A stretch of DNA of 64,000 nt from Panorpa germanica (lineage: Eukaryota > Arthropoda > Insecta > Mecoptera > Panorpidae). Below the pieces are notes generated by a model. The model did no database searches. It had not been told where the DNA came from and saw only the letters and a program-made list of their open reading frames with translations. Position numbers and translations under genes: made by a program. Of the stretch, positions 34,138-45,493 are shown piece after piece. The stretch covers positions 10,540,001-10,604,000 of the forward strand of contig OY783205.1 of the NCBI GenBank assembly GCA_963678705.1, given 5' to 3'. How positions within the stretch are numbered: the first letter of the stretch is position 1; every line of letters begins with the position of its first letter.

Positions 34138-35810
34138 ATGCCTATTTATTGCTATTTTAAAATTATACCTATATACCTGAGTGACCTGAGTGAAGTCTTG
34201 TCTCTAAAAACGGTCCAATCTTCTGTTAAAGTAAACGGAGTTATTATAGCAATTGATCCGTTATTGATATTTCAAAGAATATCTCTAACGATCGACAGTA
34301 AAAAAGATATGCAAACCGATTTACAATACGAGCTTGCACCTTTTCCATTATCTCTTTTTACCGAAAATGGCTTCAGAAAAAACGTTAAATCTCAGCTCTA
34401 CGAATTATTTGTGAGTACGAATAGACCAACGCATTTGGACGGCATTGTGCATGTCGTCGACGGTGGATTTTTACTACACAAAGTAATTTGGCAGAAAAAT
34501 AAAACGGTGGAAGAGATCATGAATATATATTTACGCTATGTAGAAAAACATTATGCAGCAGACAGCTGTATAGTTTTTGATGGGTACCATGAAATTGAAA
34601 AATCAATTACTGTGTCAACAGAACCAGCAGTTCATTCAACTAAAAAACGAGAACGTAGTCGTAGAAAGACGTCAGACAATATTCCAGAGTTTAATTATCA
34701 AAACTATACAAAAATACCATTTTTTGCAAGAAAAATTTTGATCTAATGAGAAAAACAAAGACAAAATAATAAAATCGTTAATGCAAGTATTACAGTCAAA
34801 AGGATTTTCCTGTAAACAAGCTAAAGAAGATGCTGATGCTGACATTATTAAGACTTTGATAGAAATTGCCAAAGATACTAATAAAACTGTCATTGTTGTA
34901 GGACAAGATATTGATCTTTTGGTTCTTTTGAATCAATTAAATTCTAATATACATAAAATTTATTTTCTCAAGCCCGGTTCTGGAAATATAAAAGATCTTT
35001 TTTTCACGTCTAATAGTTTCAAATGTGAATCCATTAAAAACATCGTTGCATTTCTGCATTGTTTTTCTGGTTGCGACACAACATCTGGATTTGCCGGAAA
35101 AGGAAAGAAAACTATCGTAAATTCATTATTAGACAATCAAAATTTGTCAAATTTGGCTAATATTTTTTTTAAAAAAGATGTAAACAAAGAAGATATAAAA
35201 AAAAAATGGATTGAAATTAATTAAATCTATTTATAAAGGTAAAAAGGATAATATATCACTGAATCAATTAAGATTTCAAAAATATCAATTGGCAAAAATT
35301 AAATCATCTTTCATATTGGCAAATCTCCCACCCACAGAAGGTGCAGCAGAACAACATTGTTACAGGGCATATTATCAGCTTCAAACGTGGCTGGGTAATG
35401 AATTGACAGCAACAGATTGGGGCTGGAAGCAACATCAACATGGAATTATGCCCAAATTTACAGAAATGGAATTAATTCCGGAAAAATTGCTGAAAACTAT
35501 TTGCTGCAGCTGTGAAAGTGGATGTAATAGTGTAAAATGTGGCTGCCGAAAACATGGTTTAAAATGCACAAATTTATGCTCAAATTGTGATGGTTCTGAA
35601 CAATGCGCCAATGTGGAGAAAAAAATCTACGAGGAAGTTAATGATTCAGATGAAATTGCGGATGAAGAACCAATGCAGACCGAAAATAATGTTAGAGACG
35701 AAGACGGTGATGGTCTTGAAGATGTCGAAGATCTACTAGAATCAGAAAGGCCTGTCGAATCTAACGATCAAGAAATACCATCAAAAAGACAGAAACTGAT
35801 GAATAAGTGA
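34138..35810 (+). pseudogene. PIN/FEN-like nuclease with CXC (tesmin/TSO1-like) cysteine domain, three frames
   Basis: Three consecutive frames (34138-34746, 34781-35224, 35211-35810) read as one protein. The first has VDGGFLLH and VFDGYHEIEKS, which fits an acidic nuclease core. The second has EDADADIIKT, VVGQDIDLLVLL, HCFSGCDTTSGF and AGKGKKT, typical of a PIN/FEN-like nuclease fold. The third has a cysteine cluster (CCSCESGCNSVKCGCRKHG, then CTNLCSNCDG, about 35510-35610) resembling a CXC DNA-binding domain, and an acidic tail. Frameshifts near 34745 and 35215 show decay unless introns intervene. Similar proteins are repeated in many insect genomes; I know no assigned function. Confidence 0.7.
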
Positions 35811-36103
35811 TTCGAATTGAATACTATGTTTTGATAAATACAAAGATTAATGCTTTTAGAAATAATATAATGTATAGTGTAATCATTAAAAAAAATCTCT
35901 ACTCAATAGTACGATTTACGTGTATATTTCTATCTAATGAGATTTTCTAATACATAAATGTAATGAAAATTTAATAAATCAACTTTTATTACTGAAAAAA
36001 ATAGCAGTAGTCACATTTTTTTAATAAAATCCCCTTTAAATCGTATTTTTAATATTTACAACAACTATGTTTTTTGCGATAATTATGTTTAATTGGTTTA
36101 TAA

Positions 36104-36844
36104 TTTTTTTGTTTATTAATCTAACATGGAACCTAACGTTTTTCGAGTAAATAAAGTAAAAATTTTAATGAATACCTCAAAATTGTACATAAAGATTAAA
36201 AAAAAAAATTCGAATTTTAGTATTTTTCGTTTTTTTGCATTTTCTGAAAAATTTTTCCATAGTAATGTATATTTTTTTACACCATCAGAAAATAGAGATT
36301 TCAACGAACAAAAAGCCCACCGATTTTTTTGAAAAATCAGATATTTTGACGTGAGAATTTTCGATTGAAAATTAGGGTGCTTTTGCGATATCGAGTCAAA
36401 ATAGGGTGAAAAAATTAATATTTTAAATCTTCAAAATTCCAGTGTGTTTGGGACATAAATAGGTAAGTTTTCACCAAATATCATGAATAAAAAAATTTGT
36501 TTGTAAAAGATAAAAATAAAAAATCAAAAATGTGGTTTTTTGGATTTTTTACATGAATTTTGAGGTTATGGAGAAAAAGTGTAGATACAAAAGTTGTAGA
36601 TCTTTTTATTATCTACAACTTTGCGATTTAACTTTTTTCGATAGGACTTGTAGTTTTGACGGAAATCGAGATTTACCGATTTTTACCGTTAAAACCTCAC
36701 CCCCTACCCCTTCCCAACCTCAGATCGCCCGTAATTTATTTTTCCTTTCATTTTAGTAGTATTCCCTTCCATTTCCAATAGGTTTCATTCTACTTTAATT
36801 TTTTTATGTTTTTAATTATTTTTGACGGCTTCTACCCTGGTCTA
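36104..36844 (-). repeat. Right terminal inverted repeat of the nuclease element
   Basis: This is the inverse of 33287-34020 and ends ...CTACCCTGGTCTA. A few extra bases near 36810-36830 (ttttaattatttttgacggc) are the main difference from the left arm. Confidence 0.85.
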
Positions 36845-39285
36845 TAAGTGTAATATAGATTTAATATTGAAATATCTTGAGTTTACAAAAACTAACTATT
36901 AGGTGTGTGATCAAACCATATTGGTTGGACTTATGAACTGCTCATGGTGTATATTGTTACGTCAGAGTAATAACAGCGATACACAAAAACACAATACACT
37001 TCTAAAACAATGATTATTTATTCAATATTTAATTTTTAATTAGAAAGTTAGATAGACCTACATAGGTGCAGTCCAACATAAGTCCAAAATATTAACATTA
37101 ACATACTAATTATTTGATGTAATTAGATTGTGAACCAGATTGTCAAATTGTGACGAGGGCCATGGCACATTCAAAAAGCATGTTTGTGAAAGGTAAAATT
37201 AATGACTTGGAAGTGTGTAGCTCACGGATTACTATTCAATCTGCTCCTGATTTTAACTGAAACTCAAAAAAATATACTGATCCTCGTCCTGACTGCCAAT
37301 AATTAATAAATCGGGCTGTCCAGTTGGGACCCCTCTATATATTTCAATTACATGTCATCTGAAGACAATTAATAAGGTGCAACCACGATAGAAAACCCAT
37401 CAAAATTATATTTTAATGAAAGGTGTACAATAAATAACACGTACAATAAATCTAATAAATAATCCAATCGGATAACCATCATTACCATAATCCAATAATT
37501 AAATAATCGTACGTGTCACGTGTCACGTGTCTCTTAAAAGTTACACGGGCTCTCAAAGTGTACATAACAAAATAAATTAAATACATTTAGTGATAAACGA
37601 CATATTTTGCATTAAACAAAATAGGATGATAATTCATATTGGTATTAAGTAAATATTGTACTCACAGTTTAATGGACTTGTGTCCTCATTTTTTAGTGGT
37701 CAATTTTCAATTGTTGATTGAAATTGATGTTAATAAATGTTATTGGCGTGTCTATTTTATTACATATGTAAATGTTGACGGAGATATAGCAATTAAAAAT
37801 TAATAATATAAATTGAATTGTACTTTTAGCGCTAGATGGTCGGCTATTTCTATGACTTGAAGTACATTGTATACGTCAGTTATTTATTCAGTAGGTCAGT
37901 GTTGTGGTAATTTTTTGTAGCTGTTGGTAGTCGAAATAATCAAGTCAAGTCAAAGAATAATAAATTTTTATTTTCCTATTTGGAATATCAAAATACTTTT
38001 TCATTTTTCTTACTTCATATTCCGTAAACAATATTTTATAAATATAAACTTAAAACCACATGAACACTAGCACCATCTATGTTCGAAAATTATATGCATA
38101 ATTGTCGTGATAATTCGAATTGAAAATGATAGAGCCTGTTCTTTCTATATCCTCCCTATTAGCTCCACCAGGGTACTATCACTTAGAGTAAAATTCTTTG
38201 ACATGGGATATATACTGCTTTAGGCGACCCCTATTAGGATATTATATCTTCTATGAACTAAAATTTTCGGCGACTCAACATCTGAAGAGAAGGAAGGGTG
38301 AAGAGAGTGAAGTGTAAACATTTTGAAGTGTACTCCCTAGATAAGACAATTGGGATAAGAACTCATTTTTAAGGGGTCGATATTTTATATCTATATTGTA
38401 ATATTGGTTAATTAAAGCCTGATGACATTTTTCTTCTATTAGGTATTCATAAATTGATATATATATATATTTATAGTTTCACTTTTGTATTACTGCGTAA
38501 TATTCCGGTTATTATCAACAAACAACATCATAAGCAATGTAATTTATTTTTCGTTTTATATCATGACATCATAATAAAACATTATGGGTCCACTTAACAG
38601 TTGCTATAGCTTTGACAGTTTAATACTGCATCTCTTTTGCACTTCTTTTGTTTAACTATAATGGTAAAGGTAGGCAAGTGGACGTGGGGAAGAAGGTGAG
38701 GAAGCAATGAGCTCGTGTACTAAATCACTTTTTATAAACTTTTACTCCTGAAATTATTAAGCGGAAAAAATGACTATTTCAATCGTTAATAACTTCTATA
38801 ATATTGCGAATTAAATAACAATAATTGGATATTTGATTGATTGGATTTAAAATATTAAAAGTAATACAAAATGTCAAAACGAAATAAATATTACATAAGT
38901 ATATTATTTTGAAGTTTTAAATTGTTTGTTTTTTAAATATTACTTGTTATGTTAAACAGCATATCCTTAGAAAAAAATCTGGAAGAGGCAGTTACTTTTG
39001 TGGTGCAAATACCAAATTTTTTATGTAGGAAATTTCAAAATTTAAAATTACTACCCATAATGTTTCAATATCATGTCATGATGTACCGCTAAAAATAAAT
39101 ATAACATTACTTAATATATCCTTTTAGTATGTAACGACATCAACTACAGTGTTAGCAGGGCAAAACTGATTATTATATTCAATGTGTAACATTTGTTTGT
39201 TTATCGAAGTATACTTCCACTCTTTAACAGTCACATTTACTTAGTTCTGGCATTTTAAGATTATTGATTTTATAATAAAACTAAA
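36845..39285. other. Spacer between clusters, mostly duplicated flank DNA
   Basis: 36850-36955 matches 195-280 and 37678-37940 matches 1945-2200, so this is flank and intron-type DNA of the galactosyltransferase unit. 36957-37670 is extra relative to those copies and starts TGTTACGTC. It could be a solo LTR, but I cannot define its ends. No gene is recognised. Confidence 0.45.
38535..39105. repeat. Possible small foldback element
   Basis: About 50 bp at 38537-38587 (gtaatttatttttcg...aacattatgggt) is the imperfect inverse of 39052-39104 (cccataatgttt...aaaataaat). The centre is non-coding. No target duplication was identified. Confidence 0.4.
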
Positions 39286-39289
39286 AGCA

Positions 39290-39798
39290 TGGAAACTGTA
39301 TGTAGTACAATTGATAAGAAAAAGAACGAGTCTTACTATATGTTTGTGGAGGACTGAGATTCTTCGACAGCCAATAACTATACTCTTACAACCATAGAGC
39401 TAGAAGCGTTGCAATATTTAAAAGAGAATGATAATAATTTAGATTTTTTAAATAAATATCCATACATAGAAAATATTATTAAAATATAACACTTGTTTTC
39501 AAAGTTCTGCCCAGGTAGAACGTCTTTTTTCGTTCGGTGGAATGATAATGAGACCTCATCGACGAAAAATAAAAGATAAATTGTTTGAACAAATAGTAAT
39601 ATTAAAATCCGTGATTTAAACAACATATGTAAATGTAATAATAAAAAAAAAGTAGTAAAAAAGTATTCTAAAAATACATATTTTGTATTTAAATACTAAC
39701 ATGAAATTTATTTTGTATTTTGTATTTGAAATAGAAAAATAACGAGGTATTTGTATTTTATAATATATACTTTTGAAAAGTATTTGTGCACATCTCTG
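39290..39798 (+). pseudogene. hAT transposase C-terminal fragment and 3' end
   Basis: The plus strand reads LKENDNNLDFLNKYP, then after a frameshift SSAQVERLFSFGG and KDKLFEQIVILK, ending near 39617. This is the hAT dimerisation region. The following 180 bp have repeated TATTTGTATTT-type motifs and end GTGCACATCTCTG at 39798, the inverse of a hAT-type CAGAGATGTGCAC terminus. The 5' part of the element is not recognised. Confidence 0.75.
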
Positions 39799-40385
39799 TC
39801 TTTTTTAATAATCGCTCAATGCAATCCCAGCAATAATGTTGAACCTCCACCAACTCTAACCACAAGTTCAAGTTCAAAGTAATTTTATTGATAAATGAAT
39901 TTTTAGTACAATTTGTTATACATTTCTTATGTCTAATTTAAATATACCTAGCAGGAGCTATCATTATTTTGATTGAAAGTGTCTATTTGTAACTCTAACC
40001 ACCAATGTTCCTTCTACCGCTAGCGTATTGCAAGAATCCAACGTTATCAGCTTGTAGAAACAAACATAACACCAACATTCTATAGACATCTACTAAATAA
40101 AACAATCAACTGTACCAACAATAAGGCGGCTAATTTGAAACTGAAATTCAACATCACAGTCTAATGGTTCCTTTATTTTTTTAAATATTCAAAAATTGAC
40201 AATCCTACAACTAATTAACACGCCATGGCCCGGTTGCTCATCTAACTATTCAACAGATAGGTATCTAACTGTTCATAGATATCGCAATAGTTATCACCAG
40301 TTCCAATAAATCTGCTGCGTATGAAAACAACAGTATGTTAACTATCGTTAGTTAGCCGATGTGATTTAACATTTTTTTATATTTA

Positions 40386-41284
40386 TGTTGGGTTATTTTT
40401 TAAGGAGTAATTTTAAGTTAAATTATATTTAGTTTTAAGAAATAGAAATAAGAAATTGTAAACTAGGGTAAGGATCTTTGCTAAGAATGGGGTATATTTA
40501 AATGATTAAATAAACTGGTGACAGACCCTATAGCCGTTCACCGCAAAATACTTAGCAGTTCGCTTGCAGCAAAAAGCCGAACGGCGTACGCTAGCTGTTC
40601 AAGATGATGAGTCATCAAGGCGTTGTCTCATGGATACACGTACAACGTGTCGTGTGCAAAAGTGTTCAATAGAAAATGGCGATAGAAGTATAATGGGTAT
40701 TATATGGTTGCTATTTTGTGAATATAAAATCATAGTTGAATTATTACTAGGTGTAATATAATTGATATTGTGATTATCGTAAACAATAGAGTTAGACAGC
40801 AAGTGTAATGTTTAGTACTAAGGTGTATTTTCATTGAAATCATTGTGCTGATAACTATAGACAATTGTAACTGCGTATTATGTATTGACACGTAAAATAT
40901 TGTGAAGAGACATTTTAATCTAAGTACTGTATTTATTCTAGTGTATTTTGTTGTGAATATAATTAAGATTGATTAACTTTATTTAGATGTAATTTTATGA
41001 CTTTGATAAGTGATTAAACAAACTATTAATATCCAAATTATGTGTTTACTCGTTTTAAAAGAAACTATATTGTTGTATTGTACATCAACCTTAGGCTGAT
41101 GTTAATTGTAACTTATAATTGTGGCAAAATACCTACAAATTGTGAGCTATCAACCGGGATTGAATAGTTCTAGGCTGCATAATAGAATCTCAACACGTGG
41201 TTGTAAATTCTAACCTGCAAAGCGGAGTCTGTACCGGGATGGTAATAGATTTAAAAACTACTAATGTAGATATAAAAACCTACA
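40386..41284 (+). repeat. 5' LTR of element B
   Basis: This is 899 bp with only scattered differences from the 3' LTR, implying a recent insertion. A motif acctacaaattgtg..ctatcaaccggga occurs inside the LTR (41130) and again across the LTR end (41279). The exact 3' boundary therefore rests on the comparison with the other LTR. Confidence 0.88.
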
Positions 41285-41427
41285 AATTGTGGGCTCGAAC
41301 CGGGATAAGGGCGAAACCAAGTATATTTAGTCAAAAATATATTTAACCTTAGATCCAGACTTATTGATCAGCGGAATCAAGAGGAAAACTTAGTGTACAG
41401 TTTGCTCATTAAAGTAATTGTACAGCA

Positions 41428-43674
41428 GTGAAAATTAAAACAATGACACAAGAATTAGACAATTTGTCAGTAGCAGAGCTACGACAGGAACTTAATTTTG
41501 TTGGGCTTAGTCAGCGTGGGAATCGTGCAGAATTATTGTCAAGAATGAACTCATTCAATAGCCGTGTCGGTGAACAGAATAATAGGTCTGTAAACAATGA
41601 AACAGTCAATAAAACTAATTATACATTTTTAGATTTAGAATTGGCTTTACCTAAATATGATGGGCTTAAAAATGTCAGATTGTGGATTAAACAATTTGAT
41701 GATTTCTGCGACCAGGCAGAAATAGATGCAAAATACAGATATTTGTATGCCAGGAGATTGTTGACTGATACAGCAAAACAATTTGTTAATTTTGAAACCA
41801 GGATAATAAATTGGGATACATTTAAATCGTATTTGATTGATGAATTCGATACGAGTTTAAATAGCGCACAGGTTCACAAAATGCTTCAACAAAGGGTGAA
41901 GAAGCCAGGTGAAACTATTCGTCAATATGTGTATGATATTTTAGATATAGCTAGACAAGCAGACATCGAAGAAGCAGCTATTATGGATTATATCATAGCA
42001 GGAATTCGCGACAGTGCAGCCAACAAGGTAATACTTTATGGAGCTGAGAATATTGGACAACTTAGACGTAAGCTGGAACAATATGAAAAAATGAAAATGG
42101 ATACCCAGGACTATGATAAGAGATCTAGGCCAGGTACAAAAACTAAAATTGAGACAACAGGTGAGAAGATTAAATGTTTTAATTGTGGTTCGTTATCACA
42201 CTCATCTAAAGTGTGTCCTGATAAAGACAAGGGTTATAAATGTTTTAATTGTGGTAATTATGGACATGTTAGCCGAAACTGTAATACTAAAATAAAAACT
42301 GTTAAAGCGGAGCATAATGTTATGAAAGTAGAAATGATAAAATCAATTTGTGTTAATAACAGGAGTAATGTAAATGCTTTAATAGACACTGGCAGTGATT
42401 TGTCAGCAGTGCGGGATGATTATTTTAAAACATTAAAGAATGTTAAATTATATGACTCTGAAATAACAATACGTGGTTTATCAAACTCAAGAGTAAATTC
42501 TTTAGGTAGAATTGAATTGGACATTGAAATTGATTCAGAACCTTACGTGGGTTATTTTGAAGTGTTACCATCTCATGCAATGCATATGAACATGGTGATA
42601 GGATTGGACATTATAGCTAAAGCTAAAGTAGTTATTGATAAAACCGGTGTTAAATTTCATAAACTTTATAGCGATAAAGATGTAGATGAAAGTGAGGTTA
42701 AACAATTAATGACAATGAAAATAGACTATGGTGATAAAGAAAGTGAATTAGATTTATCTCATATAAACGATAAAATTGTTGTTAATAAAATACCCGAGTC
42801 AGTGGACAATGACAAACGTAAAGAGTTACGCAACTCTGAAAGTGTAAAGACAATTATATTGAAAATTGATACTCCTATATTTTCTAGATCGCTTAAACTA
42901 CCACCTGCAGATCGACTAGTTGTTGCAGAGCAGCTGGGTGAAGGGTTAGAAAAGGATGTCATACAGGCAGCCCAGGAAATGAATGACCTAGGTTGTGCAG
43001 TGAAACAAGACATTGTTCGTCTATCTAAGGGTGAGGTAAAAGCAGCCAAGCATTTTCCGAAGCCGAAGATGAGGAAACAAGGCAATGTTCGTCCCTCTAA
43101 GGATAAGGTCAAAGCAGACAAGCATTTTCCGAAGCCGAAGAAGACGCAACAAGCAAAGAATTATACAAGGAAGTGTATAAAAGAAAATGAATTGAAGATT
43201 GGGGTTAAAATGAAAACCAATCAAGACACTGTTCGTTCCTCGAAGGATAAGGATGAAGCCATTAAGCATTTTCCGAAGCCAAAGGAGAGGGTACAAGCAG
43301 AAGAAATACAAAATGAGTTTGTAGAAAAACGCAAGAAGCTGAGAGAAGAGGATAAAGGAATTATTCTAGAAGTTCAGCAAAAAAACAGAATTAGCTACGG
43401 TAGAAGGTGTAAGACAACAAGCAAAAAGTATAAACATATTCTCGTTAAAGTAAATGCTTTTACAAAGTTTGTTTGGTTGTTACCTACTAAAGCAACAGGA
43501 GCTAAAGTTAAAGCTAAAATCAAAGGACCATACAAAATAACGAGAATTAAAGGAAATGATCGTTATGACGTGGAGGAAGCAGGAGAGTATGAAGGGCCAG
43601 ACAGGACTTCTACATCTGCAGACAAGATGACATCAAGGGCGAGGATGAATTTAGCAACTGAGGACAGTTACTAG
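41428..43674 (+). CDS. gag: Element B gag-protease fused to integrase C-terminus
   Basis: This is a 748-codon open frame. The likely start is the ATG at 41443 (MTQELDNLSVAEL). Residues of about 10-40 look like a SAP DNA-binding motif (LSVAELRQELNFVGLSQRGN). A capsid-like domain follows (KYDGLKNVRLWIKQFDDFC...), then two zinc knuckles (CFNCGSLSHSSKVC, CFNCGNYGHVSRNC) and an aspartic protease with LIDTGSDLSAV. Next is a Lys/Pro-rich stretch with four repeats of a KHFPKPK motif. The end has AFTKFVWLLPTKAT and GPYKITRIKGNDRYDVE from integrase. RT and RNase H are absent, yet the frame is intact. Confidence 0.85.
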   Translation: MKIKTMTQELDNLSVAELRQELNFVGLSQRGNRAELLSRMNSFNSRVGEQNNRSVNNETVNKTNYTFLDLELALPKYDGLKNVRLWIKQFDDFCDQAEIDAKYRYLYARRLLTDTAKQFVNFETRIINWDTFKSYLIDEFDTSLNSAQVHKMLQQRVKKPGETIRQYVYDILDIARQADIEEAAIMDYIIAGIRDSAANKVILYGAENIGQLRRKLEQYEKMKMDTQDYDKRSRPGTKTKIETTGEKIKCFNCGSLSHSSKVCPDKDKGYKCFNCGNYGHVSRNCNTKIKTVKAEHNVMKVEMIKSICVNNRSNVNALIDTGSDLSAVRDDYFKTLKNVKLYDSEITIRGLSNSRVNSLGRIELDIEIDSEPYVGYFEVLPSHAMHMNMVIGLDIIAKAKVVIDKTGVKFHKLYSDKDVDESEVKQLMTMKIDYGDKESELDLSHINDKIVVNKIPESVDNDKRKELRNSESVKTIILKIDTPIFSRSLKLPPADRLVVAEQLGEGLEKDVIQAAQEMNDLGCAVKQDIVRLSKGEVKAAKHFPKPKMRKQGNVRPSKDKVKADKHFPKPKKTQQAKNYTRKCIKENELKIGVKMKTNQDTVRSSKDKDEAIKHFPKPKERVQAEEIQNEFVEKRKKLREEDKGIILEVQQKNRISYGRRCKTTSKKYKHILVKVNAFTKFVWLLPTKATGAKVKAKIKGPYKITRIKGNDRYDVEEAGEYEGPDRTSTSADKMTSRARMNLATEDSY

Positions 43675-43690
43675 TCAGGAAGGGCCGAGA

Positions 43691-44588
43691 TGTGGGGTTA
43701 TTTTTTAAGGAGTAATTTTAAGTTAAATTATATTTAGTTTTAAGAAATAGAAATAAGAAACTGTAAACTAGGGTAAGGATCTTTGCTAAGAATGGGGTAT
43801 ATTTAAATGATTAAATAAACTGGTGACAGACCCTATAGCCGTTCACCGCAAAATTCTTAGCAGTTCGCTTGCAGCAAACAGCCGAACGGCGTACGCTAGC
43901 TGTTCAAGATGATGAGTCATCAAGGCGTTGTCTCATGGATACACGTACAACGTGTCGTGTGCAAAAGTGTTCAATAGAAAATGGCGATAGAAGTATAATA
44001 GATATTATATGGTTGCTATTTTGTGAATATAAAATCATAGTTGAATTATTACTAGGTGTAATGTAATTGATATTGTGATTATCGTAAACAATAGAGTTAG
44101 ACAGCAAGTGTAATGTTTAGTACTAAGGTGTATTTTCATTGAAATCATTGTGCTGATAACTATAGACAATTGTAACTGCGTATTATGTATTGACACGTAA
44201 AATATTGTGAAGAGACATTTTAATCTAAGTACTGTATTTAATCTAGTGTATTTTGTTGTGAATATAATTAAGATTGATTAACTTTATTAAGATGTAATTT
44301 TATGACTTTGATAAGTGATTAAACAAACTATTAATATCCAAATTATGTGTTTACTCGTTTTAAAAGAAACTATATTGTTGTATTGTACATCAACCTTAGG
44401 CTGATGTTAATTGTAACTTATAATTGTGGGAAAATACCTACAAATTGTGAGCTATCAACCGGGATTGAATAGTTCTAGGCTGCATAATAGAATCTCAACA
44501 CGTGGTTGTAAATTCTAACCTGCAAAGCGGAGTCTGTACCGGGATGGTAATAGATTCAAAAACTACTAATGTAGATTAAAAACCTACA
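43691..44588 (+). repeat. 3' LTR of element B
   Basis: This is 898 bp and pairs with 40386-41284. It also contains short frames that mirror those of the 5' LTR and are not genes. Confidence 0.88.
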
Positions 44589-45043
44589 TTTATTTTAATA
44601 AAAGTATCACTTAAGAGATGGTGCTTCTATTAATGTAATTGTAGTTATCTTACACTACTATATTTATTAAAACAAATCAAGTGTGTTCTTAACAGAATGT
44701 AAAGTTAATATTATTTATTTAATGAAATGAATGATTATAACAAGTGCGATACAAAACTTATAGTTGTAAGTTTGAAATGTGTCGTTGTAATATGTAGATT
44801 CCGTACTCGTCGCGAGTCGCCGTAATAATGAACGATTATACAGTTCTTAGTTATGTCGTCTATTCGCCTGTAGAGGCGTGACGGATGGCGCTGAGCCGCC
44901 ACATCCACTACCCCCTAAGTGGCTTTGAAGGTGAGTTTTGAAAGTCACTTTACGTTCGTAAGGGTTTGTCAAGGTTTGAGGTCCATTGATGTGGCTGCGT
45001 TGGCTGCGATATCGAGTCATCCTGGTGATCTGCATCTGTATTG

Positions 45044-45493
45044 CTAGTGTAGCATGGTTTTGAGTCTCTCTAGTGCTGGTGTAGCTGGTGCTGGTGTAGC
45101 TGGTGCTGGAGTAGCTGGTGCTGGCGTAGCTGGTGCTGGCGTAGCTGAAGTAGCTGGTGCTTCTGTTGTTGTTTTATCAGTTGGTTTTTTAGATGTTGTT
45201 GGTGTTGTTGGTTTTTCTGTTGGTTTATCCGTTGGTTTATCCGTTGGTTTATCCGTTGGTTTGTCCGTTGGTTTGTCCGTTGGTTTATCCGTTGGTTTAT
45301 CCGTTGGTTTATCCGTTGGTTTATCTGTTGGTTTATCTGTTGGTTTATCTGTTGGTTTATCGGTTGGTGGTGTTGTAACTGTCGGCGGCGTTTCTGATGA
45401 CGTGGAGAAAATTCTGAAGACTTCAGTACCTAGAGAAGGTAGAAGGCAGAAGGTATGTCTGCGACTGGTTGTCGTTTTTGAGAACACCGTCAC
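45044..45493 (-). CDS. Thr/Pro/Lys-rich repeat protein ORF inside element C
   Basis: This is a 149-codon frame. A short N-terminal part (MTVFSKTTTSRRH) precedes about 13 repeats of PTDK, then EKPTTPTTSKKPTDK and five repeats of APATP. It looks like a mucin or linker repeat and may be captured host sequence. A separate minus-strand frame with an ATG near 45551 overlaps its 5' end, so the true start is uncertain. No function can be assigned and it may not be translated. Confidence 0.45.
   Translation of the reverse strand: MTVFSKTTTSRRHTFCLLPSLGTEVFRIFSTSSETPPTVTTPPTDKPTDKPTDKPTDKPTDKPTDKPTDKPTDKPTDKPTDKPTDKPTDKPTEKPTTPTTSKKPTDKTTTEAPATSATPAPATPAPATPAPATPAPATPALERLKTMLH
45208..45368. repeat. 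12-bp minisatellite, about 13 units
   Basis: The unit is ggtttatccgtt with single-base variants (tccgtt, tctgtt, tgtccgtt). Because 12 is a multiple of three, both strands stay open. This explains the opposite-strand open frames here. Confidence 0.9.

Larger units (their letters stand above)
33287..36844 (+). mobile_element. TIR element with about 735-bp inverted repeats and a FEN/PIN-like nuclease plus CXC protein
   Basis: Termini are TAGACCAGGGTAGA (33287) and the inverse TCTACCCTGGTCTA (to 36844). Left and right inverted repeats extend inward to about 34020 and 36104. TAA lies outside each end and may be a 3-bp target duplication; TA is an alternative. The centre carries a protein-coding region (34138-35810). 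No DDE transposase, integrase or helicase is seen. Academ is the known superfamily with an XPG/FEN-type nuclease and 3-4 bp duplication, so it may be a relative. This link is inference. Confidence 0.75.
40386..44588 (+). mobile_element. Gypsy-type LTR retrotransposon B, internally deleted
   Basis: LTRs of about 899 bp (40386-41284, 43691-44588) begin TGT.GGGTTATTTT and end CCTACA. The target duplication TTTA is at 40382-40385 and 44589-44592. A purine-rich tract (caggaagggccgaga) precedes the 3' LTR. The internal region is only 2.4 kb and has one ORF that fuses gag-protease to the end of integrase. It lacks RT and RNase H, so it depends on relatives. Confidence 0.9.

Noticed and set aside
36116-36332. 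Overlapping ORFs in the TIRs of the nuclease element
   Set aside because: They occur on both strands of palindromic AT-rich repeats and are mirrored in the opposite TIR without domain content.
39378-39626. 82-codon minus-strand ORF
   Set aside because: It is antisense to the hAT dimerisation region, which reads clearly on the plus strand.
40564-40802. Short ORFs on both strands in the element B LTRs (also at 43869-44107)
   Set aside because: They are present because the LTRs are duplicated, are AT-rich, and have no known domain.
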